Shown here: positions 18,214-28,044 of the stretch, one piece after another
How positions within the stretch are numbered: position 1 is the stretch's first letter
Layout: every line of letters begins with the position of its first letter
Origin: WLND01 sp040398845
GTDB lineage: Bacteria > Actinomycetota > Actinomycetes > S36-B12
Assembly (NCBI GenBank): GCA_040398845.1
Contig: JBBATH010000014.1
Location: forward strand, 1 to 64,000
Direction of reading: 5' to 3'
DNA: 64,000 bases
Notes under the pieces: generated by a model
Database searches by the model: none
Told to the model about the DNA's origin: nothing
What the model saw: only the letters and a program-made list of their open reading frames with translations
Translations under genes and position numbers: made by a program

Positions 18214-18263
18214 GCCGACCGTCGGCGCTCCCTGCGCTGCAGGGAAACGGAGGAGATCACCGA

Positions 18264-18770
18264 GTGGACGTGCAACAAAGACTGTCGGAACTCGCCGTCC
18301 TCATCGAGGAGGCGAAGTCGATGCCGCTGTCGGCTTCATGCATCGTCAACCGGCCGTTGGTGCTCGACCTCATCGACGAAATTCGGCATCTGCTGCCTGA
18401 GTCCGTCCATCGGGCGGATGCCCTGCTCGCGGACAGTGAAGCTGTCGTCCTCGAGGGCCGCCGGGAGGCGAATCGAATCATCGACAGGGCGCGAGCCGAG
18501 GCAGATCGACTTACATCTGGGCACGAGGTCTACCTCGCGGCGGTGTCCGAGGCGCAGGCCCTTCGCAGTCAGGTCGAATCGGAGAGCGATCGCATGCGCC
18601 GGGAGACCGACGACTACATCGATGCCAAGCTGGCGACCTTCGAGATCACCCTCCAAAAGAGCCTCCAGATCGTCGACCGTGCCCGTGACCGACTTCGCGG
18701 TCAGATCTATCAGGAGCTGGCACCCGAGCCGCTCACTTACGTCGATGAGCTCTACGACGAGAGGCGCTGA
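18264..18770 (+). CDS. SepIVA/DivIVA-like coiled-coil protein
   Basis: This 168-aa, mostly helical protein has an N-terminal segment (LSELAVLIEEAKSMPLSASCIVNRPLVLDLIDEIRHLLPE) and then a long coiled coil (about residues 50-145) rich in E, R and A, with RREANRIIDRARAEADRL. This pattern matches the mycobacterial SepIVA family, encoded near rnc and mutM and involved in septation and cell-envelope growth. The local order (coaD, this gene, DUF177, rpmF, rnc, mutM) agrees. Older annotations call such proteins F0 subunit B-like or cell-division initiation protein. The start is GTG 18264 behind GGAGGAG. Confidence 0.82.
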   Translation: MDVQQRLSELAVLIEEAKSMPLSASCIVNRPLVLDLIDEIRHLLPESVHRADALLADSEAVVLEGRREANRIIDRARAEADRLTSGHEVYLAAVSEAQALRSQVESESDRMRRETDDYIDAKLATFEITLQKSLQIVDRARDRLRGQIYQELAPEPLTYVDELYDERR

Positions 18771-18903
18771 CGACCCGCGTTGATGCCGCCATGGCCGTGG
18801 CAGCGGGGGTTCGTTTTCGCCTGAGGCGCCGTCCGCGCTACTCTTTGATCAAACAGCCTCTCGCGGGGCCACAGTTGCCCATGCCTCATCCGTAAGGGGA
18901 GCA

Positions 18904-19476
18904 GTGAACACCCTCGATCCATCCGGCGCGCTTGTCCTTGACTTACTAGCGCTGGGCCTGCAACAGCGGGCCGGGTCGATGATCACTGTCGACCGAACAG
19001 TGCCGGCGCCGGGCAGCCTCGGCGTCGCATTGGCCACCGTCCCCGTAGGGTCACCAGTCGAACTTGAACTCCGGCTGGAATCCGTGATGGAGGGGGTGTT
19101 GGTCTCCGGGACTGCGGACATCCATGTCGACGCCGAGTGCGCGCGCTGTCTGGATCCGCTCGAATGGAATGAGGCAGTGGACTTCAGCGAGTTGTTCGTC
19201 TACCTCGACACGGATGATCGTGCAGGGGCGGTCGTAGAACTCGGTGATGATGAAGACCCGTTGCCGGGGATTCGGGACGATCTAATCGACCTAGAGCCGA
19301 CGCTGCGTGATGCGGTGGTGCTGGGCCTGCCCCTGTCGCCGGTGTGTCGCGCGGAGTGCTCGGGCCTGTGCTCCGAGTGTGGGGTGCGGCTCGACAGTGC
19401 CCCCGGGCATGTGCATGAACTGACCGATCCACGATGGGCGGCACTCGCCGACCTCGTGGAGCCAGATGAGCAGTAG
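18904..19476 (+). CDS. DUF177/YceD-family protein (rRNA accumulation)
   Basis: This 190-aa YceD-like protein is encoded directly before rpmF, as in most bacteria, and linked to 23S rRNA accumulation. It shows GTADIHVDAECARCLDPLEW, a Cys pair, and a second Cys cluster CRAECSGLCSECG, suggesting a zinc-binding site. The acidic C-terminus (DLVEPDEQ) is typical. An 18-bp gap separates it from rpmF, so the two are one transcription unit. Confidence 0.9.
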   Translation: MNTLDPSGALVLDLLALGLQQRAGSMITVDRTVPAPGSLGVALATVPVGSPVELELRLESVMEGVLVSGTADIHVDAECARCLDPLEWNEAVDFSELFVYLDTDDRAGAVVELGDDEDPLPGIRDDLIDLEPTLRDAVVLGLPLSPVCRAECSGLCSECGVRLDSAPGHVHELTDPRWAALADLVEPDEQ

Positions 19477-19494
19477 CGAAGAAGAGGAAGAAAC

Positions 19495-19668
19495 GTGCCA
19501 GTACCGAAGAGGAAGATGTCGCGCTCCAACACCCGGAGCCGTCGCGCGCAGTGGAAGACCACTGTGCCGAACCTCGTGACATGCGCCACCTGTCGGGAGA
19601 AGCGCCTGTCTCACACGGCCTGCCCAACCTGTGGCACGTACGCCAAGCGCCGCGTCCTCGACGTCTAG
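19495..19668 (+). CDS. rpmF: 50S ribosomal protein bL32
   Basis: This 57-aa large-subunit protein reads (M)[19 protein letters not shown], then two zinc-binding pairs CATC and CPTC, then [12 protein letters not shown]. The GTG start at 19495 follows GAAGAGGAAGAAA as a ribosome-binding region. The C+ form suggests that zinc is bound. It lies between DUF177 and rnc as expected. Confidence 0.96.
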   Translation: MPVPKRKMSRSNTRSRRAQWKTTVPNLVTCATCREKRLSHTACPTCGTYAKRRVLDV

Positions 19669-19755
19669 GCTGAAGAGGCCCGAGTCGCCCTAGAACTCTT
19701 GGGCGGCGACGGTCCCTCCCGACTGCCTCCGCTTCGATTGACGTCATCGGGATGA
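19669..19755 (+). pseudogene. Possible decayed plsX N-terminus
   Basis: Reading on in frame after the rpmF stop gives EEARVALELLGGDGP and then a stop at 19753-19755. PlsX (phosphate acyltransferase) proteins begin with a near-identical IALD(L/A)(L/M)GGD block, and plsX follows rpmF in many bacteria. No further PlsX sequence is present before rnc. I interpret it as a relic left by deletion. The match is only about ten residues, so it remains tentative. Confidence 0.35.
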
Positions 19756-19871
19756 CTGATGGGGCGAAGTGGTTCGGTGAAGCACTCGGTGGTGTCTGGG
19801 CGGTGCGCGATGTGCTGCTCGGGCCACTGGCTGACGGTCAAGCCAACATCGATGACGAAGGCGGGTCATGA
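19752..19871 (+). CDS. 39-aa ORF coupled to rnc
   Basis: An ATG at 19752 opens a 39-codon frame (product begins [23 protein letters not shown], shown here only in part of its frame) whose TGA overlaps the rnc ATG as ATGA. The product has a plausible amphipathic helix and an acidic end (DDEGGS). I do not recognise it. It may be a small coupled protein, a translation-coupling leader, or the tail of a deleted gene. Confidence 0.35.
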   Translation: MTDGAKWFGEALGGVWAVRDVLLGPLADGQANIDDEGGS

Positions 19872-20572
19872 ACAAGCGGGACGCCCGCCTGCAGGAATTG
19901 CGCGAGATCCTCGCCGTTGATGTCGATGCCTCGATGCTCAACCTTGCTCTCACCCATCGCTCCTACGCCTACGAGCATGGCGGACTTCCGCATAACGAGC
20001 GGCTGGAGTTCCTTGGGGATTCAGTTCTCGGCATCGTTGTCACCGACACCCTCTATCGGACCTATCCCGAGCTCCCCGAGGGCCAATTGGCCAAACTTCG
20101 AGCCGCCGTCGTCAATGCCCGGGCCCTCGCCGACGTGGCGCGGACCCTAGGCCTTGGCAGCTACCTGCTGCTTGGGCGGGGTGAGGAGACCACCGGTGGT
20201 CGCGACAAACTTTCGATCCTCGCGGATGCCATGGAGGCGGTTATCGGCGCCGTCTACCTATCCGCTGGGCCGTCCGAGTCGAGCGAGCTCGTCCACCGGC
20301 TCTTCGACCCGCTCATCAGGGCCTCGGCGCTCCTTGGAGCCGGCCTCGACTGGAAGACCTCCCTGCAGGAGGCCGCAGCCAACGCGGGCCTCGGATTGCC
20401 CGACTATCAGGTCGAGGACTCAGGCCTTGACCATGAGAAGGAATTCGATGCACGTGTCGTCATCGCGGGTGAAGCCCTCGGTTTCGGCCACGGCCGGTCG
20501 AAGAAGGTAGCCGAGCAGGAGGCCGCGGAGCAGGCGTATCGCGCGCTCGTTAAACGCGCGGGAGCTCGCTGA
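19868..20572 (+). CDS. rnc: Ribonuclease III
   Basis: This 234-aa double-strand-specific endoribonuclease processes rRNA and mRNA. The catalytic domain (about residues 1-150) has [30 protein letters not shown], split here as the HRSYA and [10 protein letters not shown] boxes, and [12 protein letters not shown]. The C-terminal double-stranded RNA-binding domain runs from [12 protein letters not shown] to [12 protein letters not shown]. It is followed by mutM after 1 bp. Confidence 0.97.
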   Translation: MNKRDARLQELREILAVDVDASMLNLALTHRSYAYEHGGLPHNERLEFLGDSVLGIVVTDTLYRTYPELPEGQLAKLRAAVVNARALADVARTLGLGSYLLLGRGEETTGGRDKLSILADAMEAVIGAVYLSAGPSESSELVHRLFDPLIRASALLGAGLDWKTSLQEAAANAGLGLPDYQVEDSGLDHEKEFDARVVIAGEALGFGHGRSKKVAEQEAAEQAYRALVKRAGAR

Positions 20573-20573
20573 C

Positions 20574-21422
20574 GTGCCCGAACTCCCGGAGGTCGAGGTC
20601 GTCAGGCGCGGTCTTGATCGATGGGTAACTGGCCGGATCATCGCCGATGCAGAGGTGCTCCATGCGCGGGCGGTGCGCAGGCACGTGGGCTCGCTGCGCG
20701 ACGACCTTGTCGGTGAGCAGATCCGTTGCGTGAGCCGTCGCGGAAAGTATTTGTGGATGCCGCTCAGCGGATCCGACGCCGCACTCGTGGCACATCTTGG
20801 GATGAGTGGCCAGCTGCTTATGCAGCCCGGATTGACACCTGATGAGACGCACCTTCGTGCGCGGTTCACCTTCACAGACCATGGAGCCGAACTCCGCTTC
20901 GTTGACCAGCGAACCTTCGGCGGGCTCATGGTTGCCCCACTCGTGGCCGACGGTGCCGGAGGGCAACTGCCCGGGATCATCAGCCACATTGCCCGGGATC
21001 CGCTCGATCCGGCATTCGACGAGAGGGCCTTCGAGACGCGCCTGCACGCTCGCGACACTGAGATCAAGCGAGCCCTCCTCGACCAGTCCCTCGTCTCGGG
21101 TATCGGAAACATCTACGCGGACGAGTCGCTCTGGCGGGCCGGGCTGCATGGCAGGTGCAGGACCGGGTCGCTCGATGGATCAAGGGTTCAAGATCTCGTC
21201 ACCCACGTGCGTGCGGTGATGATCGAGGCGCTCGCCGAGGGAGGCACGAGCTTTGATTCCCTCTACGTGAACGTCAATGGCGAAAGTGGATATTTCGACC
21301 GCTCCCTAGATGCATACGGCCAAGAGGGGGAGCCGTGCTCCCGCTGCGGCACGCTGATCGAACGAGAGCGGTTCATGAATCGCTCAAGCGCCTTTTGTCC
21401 GCAATGTCAGGCGATATCTTGA
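20574..21422 (+). CDS. mutM: Formamidopyrimidine-DNA glycosylase
   Basis: This 282-aa bifunctional glycosylase/AP lyase removes oxidised purines such as 8-oxoguanine. The catalytic N-terminus is (M)[13 protein letters not shown] with Pro2 and Glu3 and an intact [10 protein letters not shown] loop. [21 protein letters not shown] is the helix-two-turn-helix. The C-terminal zinc finger is [13 protein letters not shown]...FCPQCQ. GTG 20574 lies 1 bp after the rnc stop. It is immediately upstream of smc. Confidence 0.97.
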   Translation: MPELPEVEVVRRGLDRWVTGRIIADAEVLHARAVRRHVGSLRDDLVGEQIRCVSRRGKYLWMPLSGSDAALVAHLGMSGQLLMQPGLTPDETHLRARFTFTDHGAELRFVDQRTFGGLMVAPLVADGAGGQLPGIISHIARDPLDPAFDERAFETRLHARDTEIKRALLDQSLVSGIGNIYADESLWRAGLHGRCRTGSLDGSRVQDLVTHVRAVMIEALAEGGTSFDSLYVNVNGESGYFDRSLDAYGQEGEPCSRCGTLIERERFMNRSSAFCPQCQAIS

Positions 21423-21508
21423 TTGCCTTGCATCGATTGGCCGCCCGGTAGGCTGCACAGGCTCAGACAAACCGACGAATCGCATCACCCATCGACCACC
21501 GGAGAACC

Positions 21509-24500
21509 GTGCACCTCAAGACGTTGACCCTGAAGGGCTTCAAGTCCTTCGCATCTTCAACGACGCTGCACCTCGAGCCCGGGGTGACGTGTGTCGTGGG
21601 TCCCAATGGCTCCGGCAAATCCAATGTGGTCGACGCGCTCGCGTGGGTGATGGGGGAACAGGGGGCGAAGTCTCTCCGCGGCGGCAAGATGGAGGACGTC
21701 ATCTTCTCCGGCACGACCGGCAGAGCACCGCTCGGACGTGCGGAGGTCTCTGTCACCATCGATAACTCCGATGGCAAGCTGCCAATCGAGTACGCCGAGG
21801 TCACCATCTCGCGCACCCTCTTCCGCAACGGCGGATCGGAGTACGCCATCAACGGTGAGACGGCGCGGTTGCTCGATGTCCAGGAGCTGCTGAGCGACTC
21901 GGGGATCGGTCGTGAGATGCACGTCATCGTCGGGCAGAACCGGCTTACCGCGATCCTCGAGGCCACCCCAGAGGACCGTCGCGGCATCATCGAGGAGGCT
22001 GCCGGGGTTCTCAAACACCGGAAGCGCAAGGAAAAGGCCCTGCGAAAGATCGAGTCCATGCAGGCGAATCTCGTTCGGCTCCAGGACCTCACGAATGAGT
22101 TGCGTCGCCAACTGAAGCCGCTGGGCCGGCAGGCCGAGGTCGCTCGTCGTGCGGTGGCTATTCAGTCTGATGTCCGTGACGCGCGGCTGAGACTCATGGC
22201 CGATGACCTCACGCAGATGCGCGACGCGCTCGCCGCAGAGGTCGCGGATGAAACTGCCCTGCGCGACCGGCAGGCCCAGGTTGATGGCCTCCTCGCTGGG
22301 CTGCGATCCCAGGAGGCTGATGCCGAGGCGGCGGTCGAACTAGAGGCCCCGCGGGTCGTTCATGCGCAGAACACTTGGTTTGCCCTGAGCGGTCTGCGAG
22401 AGCGGTTCAACGGACTCGTCCAGGTGGGTGCAGAACGAACCCGTCACCTCCAGCCGGAGCCCGAGGAGGAGTCGTCCGGCCGCGATCCCGAGCAGATTGA
22501 GACCGAGGCCCGCGGGCTGCGGGAGCAGGAGTTTGACCTTGGCCGCGAGGTTGAGGTCGCACGAGAGGCACTGGCAGCGTCTGAGGCTGCACGCCATGCT
22601 GCCGAGCAGGCGGCTGTTCTTGAGGAGCGCCGTATCGCCAGCGCGGAACGTGCTGCCGCCGATCGCCGGGAGGGGCTGGCGAAGGTCACCGGCCAGGTCA
22701 ATGCTGCGAGATCACGGCTCGAGACACGGTCCAATGAAATTGAACGACTCGAGGCCGCTGTGGCGGAGGCGCGCGAGCGTGGGGAGGCGGCCCAAGCCGA
22801 GTTCCAGGCCATTGAGGTCCAGGTTGCTGGCCTAGACGAGGGTGAACTTGGCCTTGATGATGAGTATGAGCAGGCGAACGGACTCCTTGAGGTCGCCGAC
22901 GCGGTGGTCGAGGAACTGCGCACCGCCGAGTCGGTGAATGAGCGAGAGCGAGGCGCGTTGAGCGCCCGCCTCGGAGCACTCGAACTCGGGCTCTCTCGCA
23001 AGGATGCTGCGGCTGTGCTCGTGTCGTCATCCGAGCAGCTTCCAGGGGTTCTCGGATCGCTCGCGAGCCTGCTCCATATTGAGCCGGGAGCGCAGGCGGC
23101 GGTCGCTGCAGCCTTGGGTGATATCTCCGACGCCGTGGTGGTCCGCGGGTTTGATTCTGCGGTGTCGTCGTTGGTCCTCCTCAAGGAACAGGACGCCGGC
23201 CGCGCTGCCCTGGTCGTGACAGGGCTGAGCTCCCACGAGGGAGAGGTGGCGCCTGATTCTGGGCCGCTCTCCATCGGTCGGTGGCTGCGCGAGACCGTCC
23301 GCTGCGATGGTGATGTTCGCCCGGTCGTTGATCGCCTGCTGGCTCGATGTGTACTTGTCAGCGATATCAGCGAGGTGGCGCGCGCCCAGCAGGAGCGGCC
23401 AGATCTCGTGTTCGTGACTGATGCGGGCGACATTTTCGCCGATGGCGTCGTACACGGTGGTTCGACGAGCGCACCGAGCCTGCTCGAAGTGAAGGCTGCC
23501 TACGACGAGACCGCGCAGGCCCTCGAGGTCGCAACCCATGCGGTCGAGCGATCTCGGTTCGACCTAGTCACCGCGAAGGAGACGCAGCAGCGGGCCGCGG
23601 AGCGGGTCGAGAGCGCACTCACCCGACTTCACGAATCCGATGCTCGAATGGCCGCGGTCGCGGAGCAACTCGGCCAGCTCGGGCAGGTTGCCCGTGCGGC
23701 GGTGGCGGAGGCCCAGCGGCTTGGGCTGGCTCTGGTCGCAGCCCAGAGTGCTCGAGAGACTGACGTGGCTGCTGTTGCGGAGCTTCAGCAGCGGCTGGAT
23801 TCGGCGCAGGTTGAGCCGGAGACGACCGATCTTCAGGATCTTCGCAGTGAGCTCGCCGTGGTGGCGAAGGAGGCGAGGCAGCGTGAGGTCGATGCGAGAC
23901 TGTCCCTGCGCACCGGCGAGGAGCGCGTGGCTGCGGTCGGAATTCGGGCCGAGCAGTTGGAACGCGCTGCGAAGGCTGAGCGTCAGGCGCGGGTCGCCGC
24001 AGTCGAGCGGCGCGAATGTCGTGCGCGTGAACTCGTCGTGGCCCAGGCCGTGCTGATCGCGTCAAGGGTGGCGCTGTCCCGGATCGAGGCCTCGGTAGCC
24101 GATGCCAGTCGGGCCCGACTCGAGGTCGAGCGGATCACGAAGGAGCGGGATGCGACCCTCGTTGTCGTGCGCGGTCGCATTCGTGAGTTGAGCGCTGAAC
24201 TTGACCGGCTCAAGGACAGCGTGCACCGCGACGAGGTGGCTCGAGCCGAACAGCGAATGCGGATCGAGCGAGTCCAGGACAAGGTCCTCGAGGAGTTCGG
24301 GATCGACACCGCGGTCCTCATCGCGGAGTACGGGCCCGATCAACTCGTGCCGCCGAGTCCGGTGGCACCGGGCGATGAGGTCCCGGCTGACGCGCCCGAG
24401 CCCGAGCCTTATCCGTATGTCCGAGCTGAGCAGGCCAAGCGGCTGAAGGAAGCCGAGAAGGGCCTTGCGCTCCTGGGGCGAGTGAATCCCCTCGCGCTCG

Positions 24501-25081
24501 AGGAGTTCACGGCGATGGAGGAGCGCCACACCTTCCTCAGCGAGCAACTCGATGACCTGAAGCGCTCGCGCGACGACCTGCTTGACATCGTCAAGGAGGT
24601 CGACGGTCGGGTCGAGCAGGTGTTCACCGAGGCCTATCGCGATATCGAGCGGGAGTTCACCGGCGTCTTCGCGCGATTGTTCCCGGGCGGGGAGGGCCGG
24701 CTCATCCTCACCGACCCCTCGGACATGCTCAATACCGGCGTCGACGTCGAGGCGAGGCCGCCGGGTAAGAAGGTGAAGCGACTGTCCCTCCTGTCCGGAG
24801 GCGAGCGGTCGCTCACGGCCGTTGCCTTCCTCGTTGCCTTATTCAAGGCCCGTCCCAGCCCCTTTTACGTCCTTGACGAGGTTGAGGCGGCGCTCGACGA
24901 CGTCAATCTTGGTCGCCTCATTGACATCATTGAAGAGCTCCGTTCAACCTCGCAACTCATTGTCATCACGCACCAGAAGCGCACGATGGAGATTGCCGAC
25001 GCGCTTTACGGAGTGTCGATGAGGGGCGATGGCGTGACCCAGGTCATCGGACAACGGCTACGCGAGGCGGCAACCGCCTGA
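21509..25081 (+). CDS. smc: Chromosome segregation protein SMC
   Basis: This 1190-aa condensin ATPase has full-length architecture: an N-terminal ATPase lobe with Walker A GPNGSGKSN near residue 30, coiled coil 1 (about 165-505), a hinge from about 511 (LPGVLGSLASLLHIEPG) to 650, coiled coil 2 (about 655-1000), and a C-terminal lobe with signature LLSGGERSLTAVAF near 1094 and Walker B FYVLDEVEAALDD. The coils are very rich in E, R, A and Q. ScpA and ScpB are not encoded here. It starts at GTG 21509 and is followed by ftsY. Confidence 0.97.
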   Translation: MHLKTLTLKGFKSFASSTTLHLEPGVTCVVGPNGSGKSNVVDALAWVMGEQGAKSLRGGKMEDVIFSGTTGRAPLGRAEVSVTIDNSDGKLPIEYAEVTISRTLFRNGGSEYAINGETARLLDVQELLSDSGIGREMHVIVGQNRLTAILEATPEDRRGIIEEAAGVLKHRKRKEKALRKIESMQANLVRLQDLTNELRRQLKPLGRQAEVARRAVAIQSDVRDARLRLMADDLTQMRDALAAEVADETALRDRQAQVDGLLAGLRSQEADAEAAVELEAPRVVHAQNTWFALSGLRERFNGLVQVGAERTRHLQPEPEEESSGRDPEQIETEARGLREQEFDLGREVEVAREALAASEAARHAAEQAAVLEERRIASAERAAADRREGLAKVTGQVNAARSRLETRSNEIERLEAAVAEARERGEAAQAEFQAIEVQVAGLDEGELGLDDEYEQANGLLEVADAVVEELRTAESVNERERGALSARLGALELGLSRKDAAAVLVSSSEQLPGVLGSLASLLHIEPGAQAAVAAALGDISDAVVVRGFDSAVSSLVLLKEQDAGRAALVVTGLSSHEGEVAPDSGPLSIGRWLRETVRCDGDVRPVVDRLLARCVLVSDISEVARAQQERPDLVFVTDAGDIFADGVVHGGSTSAPSLLEVKAAYDETAQALEVATHAVERSRFDLVTAKETQQRAAERVESALTRLHESDARMAAVAEQLGQLGQVARAAVAEAQRLGLALVAAQSARETDVAAVAELQQRLDSAQVEPETTDLQDLRSELAVVAKEARQREVDARLSLRTGEERVAAVGIRAEQLERAAKAERQARVAAVERRECRARELVVAQAVLIASRVALSRIEASVADASRARLEVERITKERDATLVVVRGRIRELSAELDRLKDSVHRDEVARAEQRMRIERVQDKVLEEFGIDTAVLIAEYGPDQLVPPSPVAPGDEVPADAPEPEPYPYVRAEQAKRLKEAEKGLALLGRVNPLALEEFTAMEERHTFLSEQLDDLKRSRDDLLDIVKEVDGRVEQVFTEAYRDIEREFTGVFARLFPGGEGRLILTDPSDMLNTGVDVEARPPGKKVKRLSLLSGGERSLTAVAFLVALFKARPSPFYVLDEVEAALDDVNLGRLIDIIEELRSTSQLIVITHQKRTMEIADALYGVSMRGDGVTQVIGQRLREAATA

Positions 25082-25094
25082 GAGGATGTCCGCC

Positions 25095-26192
25095 ATGGAC
25101 TCGAGCTTCGCGTATGCCGGGATCGCCATTGCGGTCATTCTCGTGGTCGTCGTTGCTGCCTTGGCGCTCCGACGACGGAGTGGTCATGGTCGCGCTGAAC
25201 CGTTGGCGGCGTCAGCGAGAGTCGAAGCAGTCGCTGAGTCGTCAGCGTTGCTGGAAATCGAGGTCCCCGATCCGGCGGCCGGCCGGTTGCACCGACTTCG
25301 AGCTCGGTTGGCCCGGTCGAATACGGCAATCGGTCAGGGCCTGTTCGCGCTCCTGAGTCGCGACTCGATCGACGCAGCGACCTGGGATGAGGTCGAGGAG
25401 ACACTGCTTCTCGCAGATCTTGGCGTCGGCCCGACGAACGAGATCATCGAGCAGCTGCGCACGGCGCTCAAGGTCGAGGGCGGAGCACGATCCGCGGATG
25501 ATGTCCGTGAGGCGCTTCGTTCAGCCTTGCTGGGTCTCGTCGACCCAAGTCTGGAACGCGAACTTGTTACCCAGGTGGCTGGCAGGCCCGCCGTCCTCAT
25601 GATCGTTGGCGTGAATGGAACCGGGAAGACGACAACAACTGGCAAACTCGCCCGACTTCTCGTTGCGGAGGGTCGCTTGGTAGTCCTCGGCGCTGCCGAC
25701 ACCTTCCGGGCGGCTGCCGCCGAACAGCTCCAGACGTGGGGCGACCGGGTTGGCGCCACCGTCGTTCGTGGACCGGAGGGCGGCGATCCAGCGGCGGTGG
25801 CCTTCGACGCAGTATCGACAGGAGTGAAGGTCGGCGCCGATACCGTCGTCATCGACACGGCTGGCCGCCTCCACACGAAGGCCGGGCTCATGGACGAACT
25901 TGACAAGGTGAAGCGCGTCATCGAAAAGCAGTCTGCCGTCGACGAGGTTCTCCTCGTCCTCGATGCCACTACCGGGCAGAACGGCCTCGTTCAGGCACGG
26001 GTGTTTGCAGAGTCGGTCAACGTCACGGGGATCGTCCTGACCAAGCTCGACGGCACGGCGAGGGGGGGCATTGTCATCGCCGTACAGCGCGAACTTGGGG
26101 TCCCGGTGAAGCTCGTCGGGCTCGGAGAGGGTCCCGATGATCTCGCGCCGTTCGATCCGATCGCGTTCATTGATGCTCTCGTCGCGAATTGA
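25095..26192 (+). CDS. ftsY: Signal recognition particle receptor FtsY
   Basis: This 365-aa SRP-receptor GTPase has an N-terminal transmembrane anchor (YAGIAIAVILVVVVAALAL) instead of a long acidic domain, as in other actinobacteria. The NG domain follows: GVNGTGKTTTTGKLA near residue 172, LGAADTFRAAAAEQL, VIDTAGRLH and TKLDGTARGGI. ATG 25095 is preferred over ATG 25086 because GAGAGG sits 9 nt before it. It docks the Ffh-ribosome complex at the membrane; ffh lies 4 kb downstream. Confidence 0.95.
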   Translation: MDSSFAYAGIAIAVILVVVVAALALRRRSGHGRAEPLAASARVEAVAESSALLEIEVPDPAAGRLHRLRARLARSNTAIGQGLFALLSRDSIDAATWDEVEETLLLADLGVGPTNEIIEQLRTALKVEGGARSADDVREALRSALLGLVDPSLERELVTQVAGRPAVLMIVGVNGTGKTTTTGKLARLLVAEGRLVVLGAADTFRAAAAEQLQTWGDRVGATVVRGPEGGDPAAVAFDAVSTGVKVGADTVVIDTAGRLHTKAGLMDELDKVKRVIEKQSAVDEVLLVLDATTGQNGLVQARVFAESVNVTGIVLTKLDGTARGGIVIAVQRELGVPVKLVGLGEGPDDLAPFDPIAFIDALVAN

Positions 26193-26241
26193 CGTCGCAG
26201 TCGGTGTCCTGAGCTGGGCCCGAACGTGATCCGAGTCTTGT

Positions 26242-26257
26242 GTAACACGGACGTTAC
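26242..26257. promoter_or_regulatory. Candidate GlnR box (GTAAC-N6-GTTAC)
   Basis: GTAAC ACGGAC GTTAC is a perfect 5-6-5 inverted repeat 109 bp upstream of amt. It resembles the GTnAC-N6-G(a/t)nAC sites used by the nitrogen regulator GlnR in actinobacteria. The adjacent genes (amt, glnB, glnD) are typical GlnR targets. GlnR itself is not in the window, so this is inferred. Confidence 0.6.
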
Positions 26258-26283
26258 CGGGCGACCATCGACGTGATCGCCCA

Positions 26284-26310
26284 GTAACGCGGCGACGATC
26301 CGGCGGAAAC
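26284..26310. promoter_or_regulatory. Second candidate GlnR site (GTAAC-N17-GAAAC)
   Basis: GTAAC at 26284-26288 and GAAAC at 26306-26310 lie 22 bp apart, exactly two 11-bp steps, so they fall on the same helix face, 27 bp beyond the first box. The central half-site (ACGAT) is poor. Tandem half-sites at 11-bp steps are usual for GlnR operators. Confidence 0.42.
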
Positions 26311-26365
26311 GTCGAGGGTCCACTCTCCTTCCTAGGGAATACCCCCCTACGAGAGGGAGACTCAA

Positions 26366-28017
<1,652 letters not shown>

Positions 28018-28044
28018 CGGTCGCCCTCTTCACACTCGTCGATC

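Noticed and set aside
22444..23433. 329-aa minus-strand frame under smc
   Set aside because: Serine/arginine-rich antisense of the SMC coiled coil; no domain visible.
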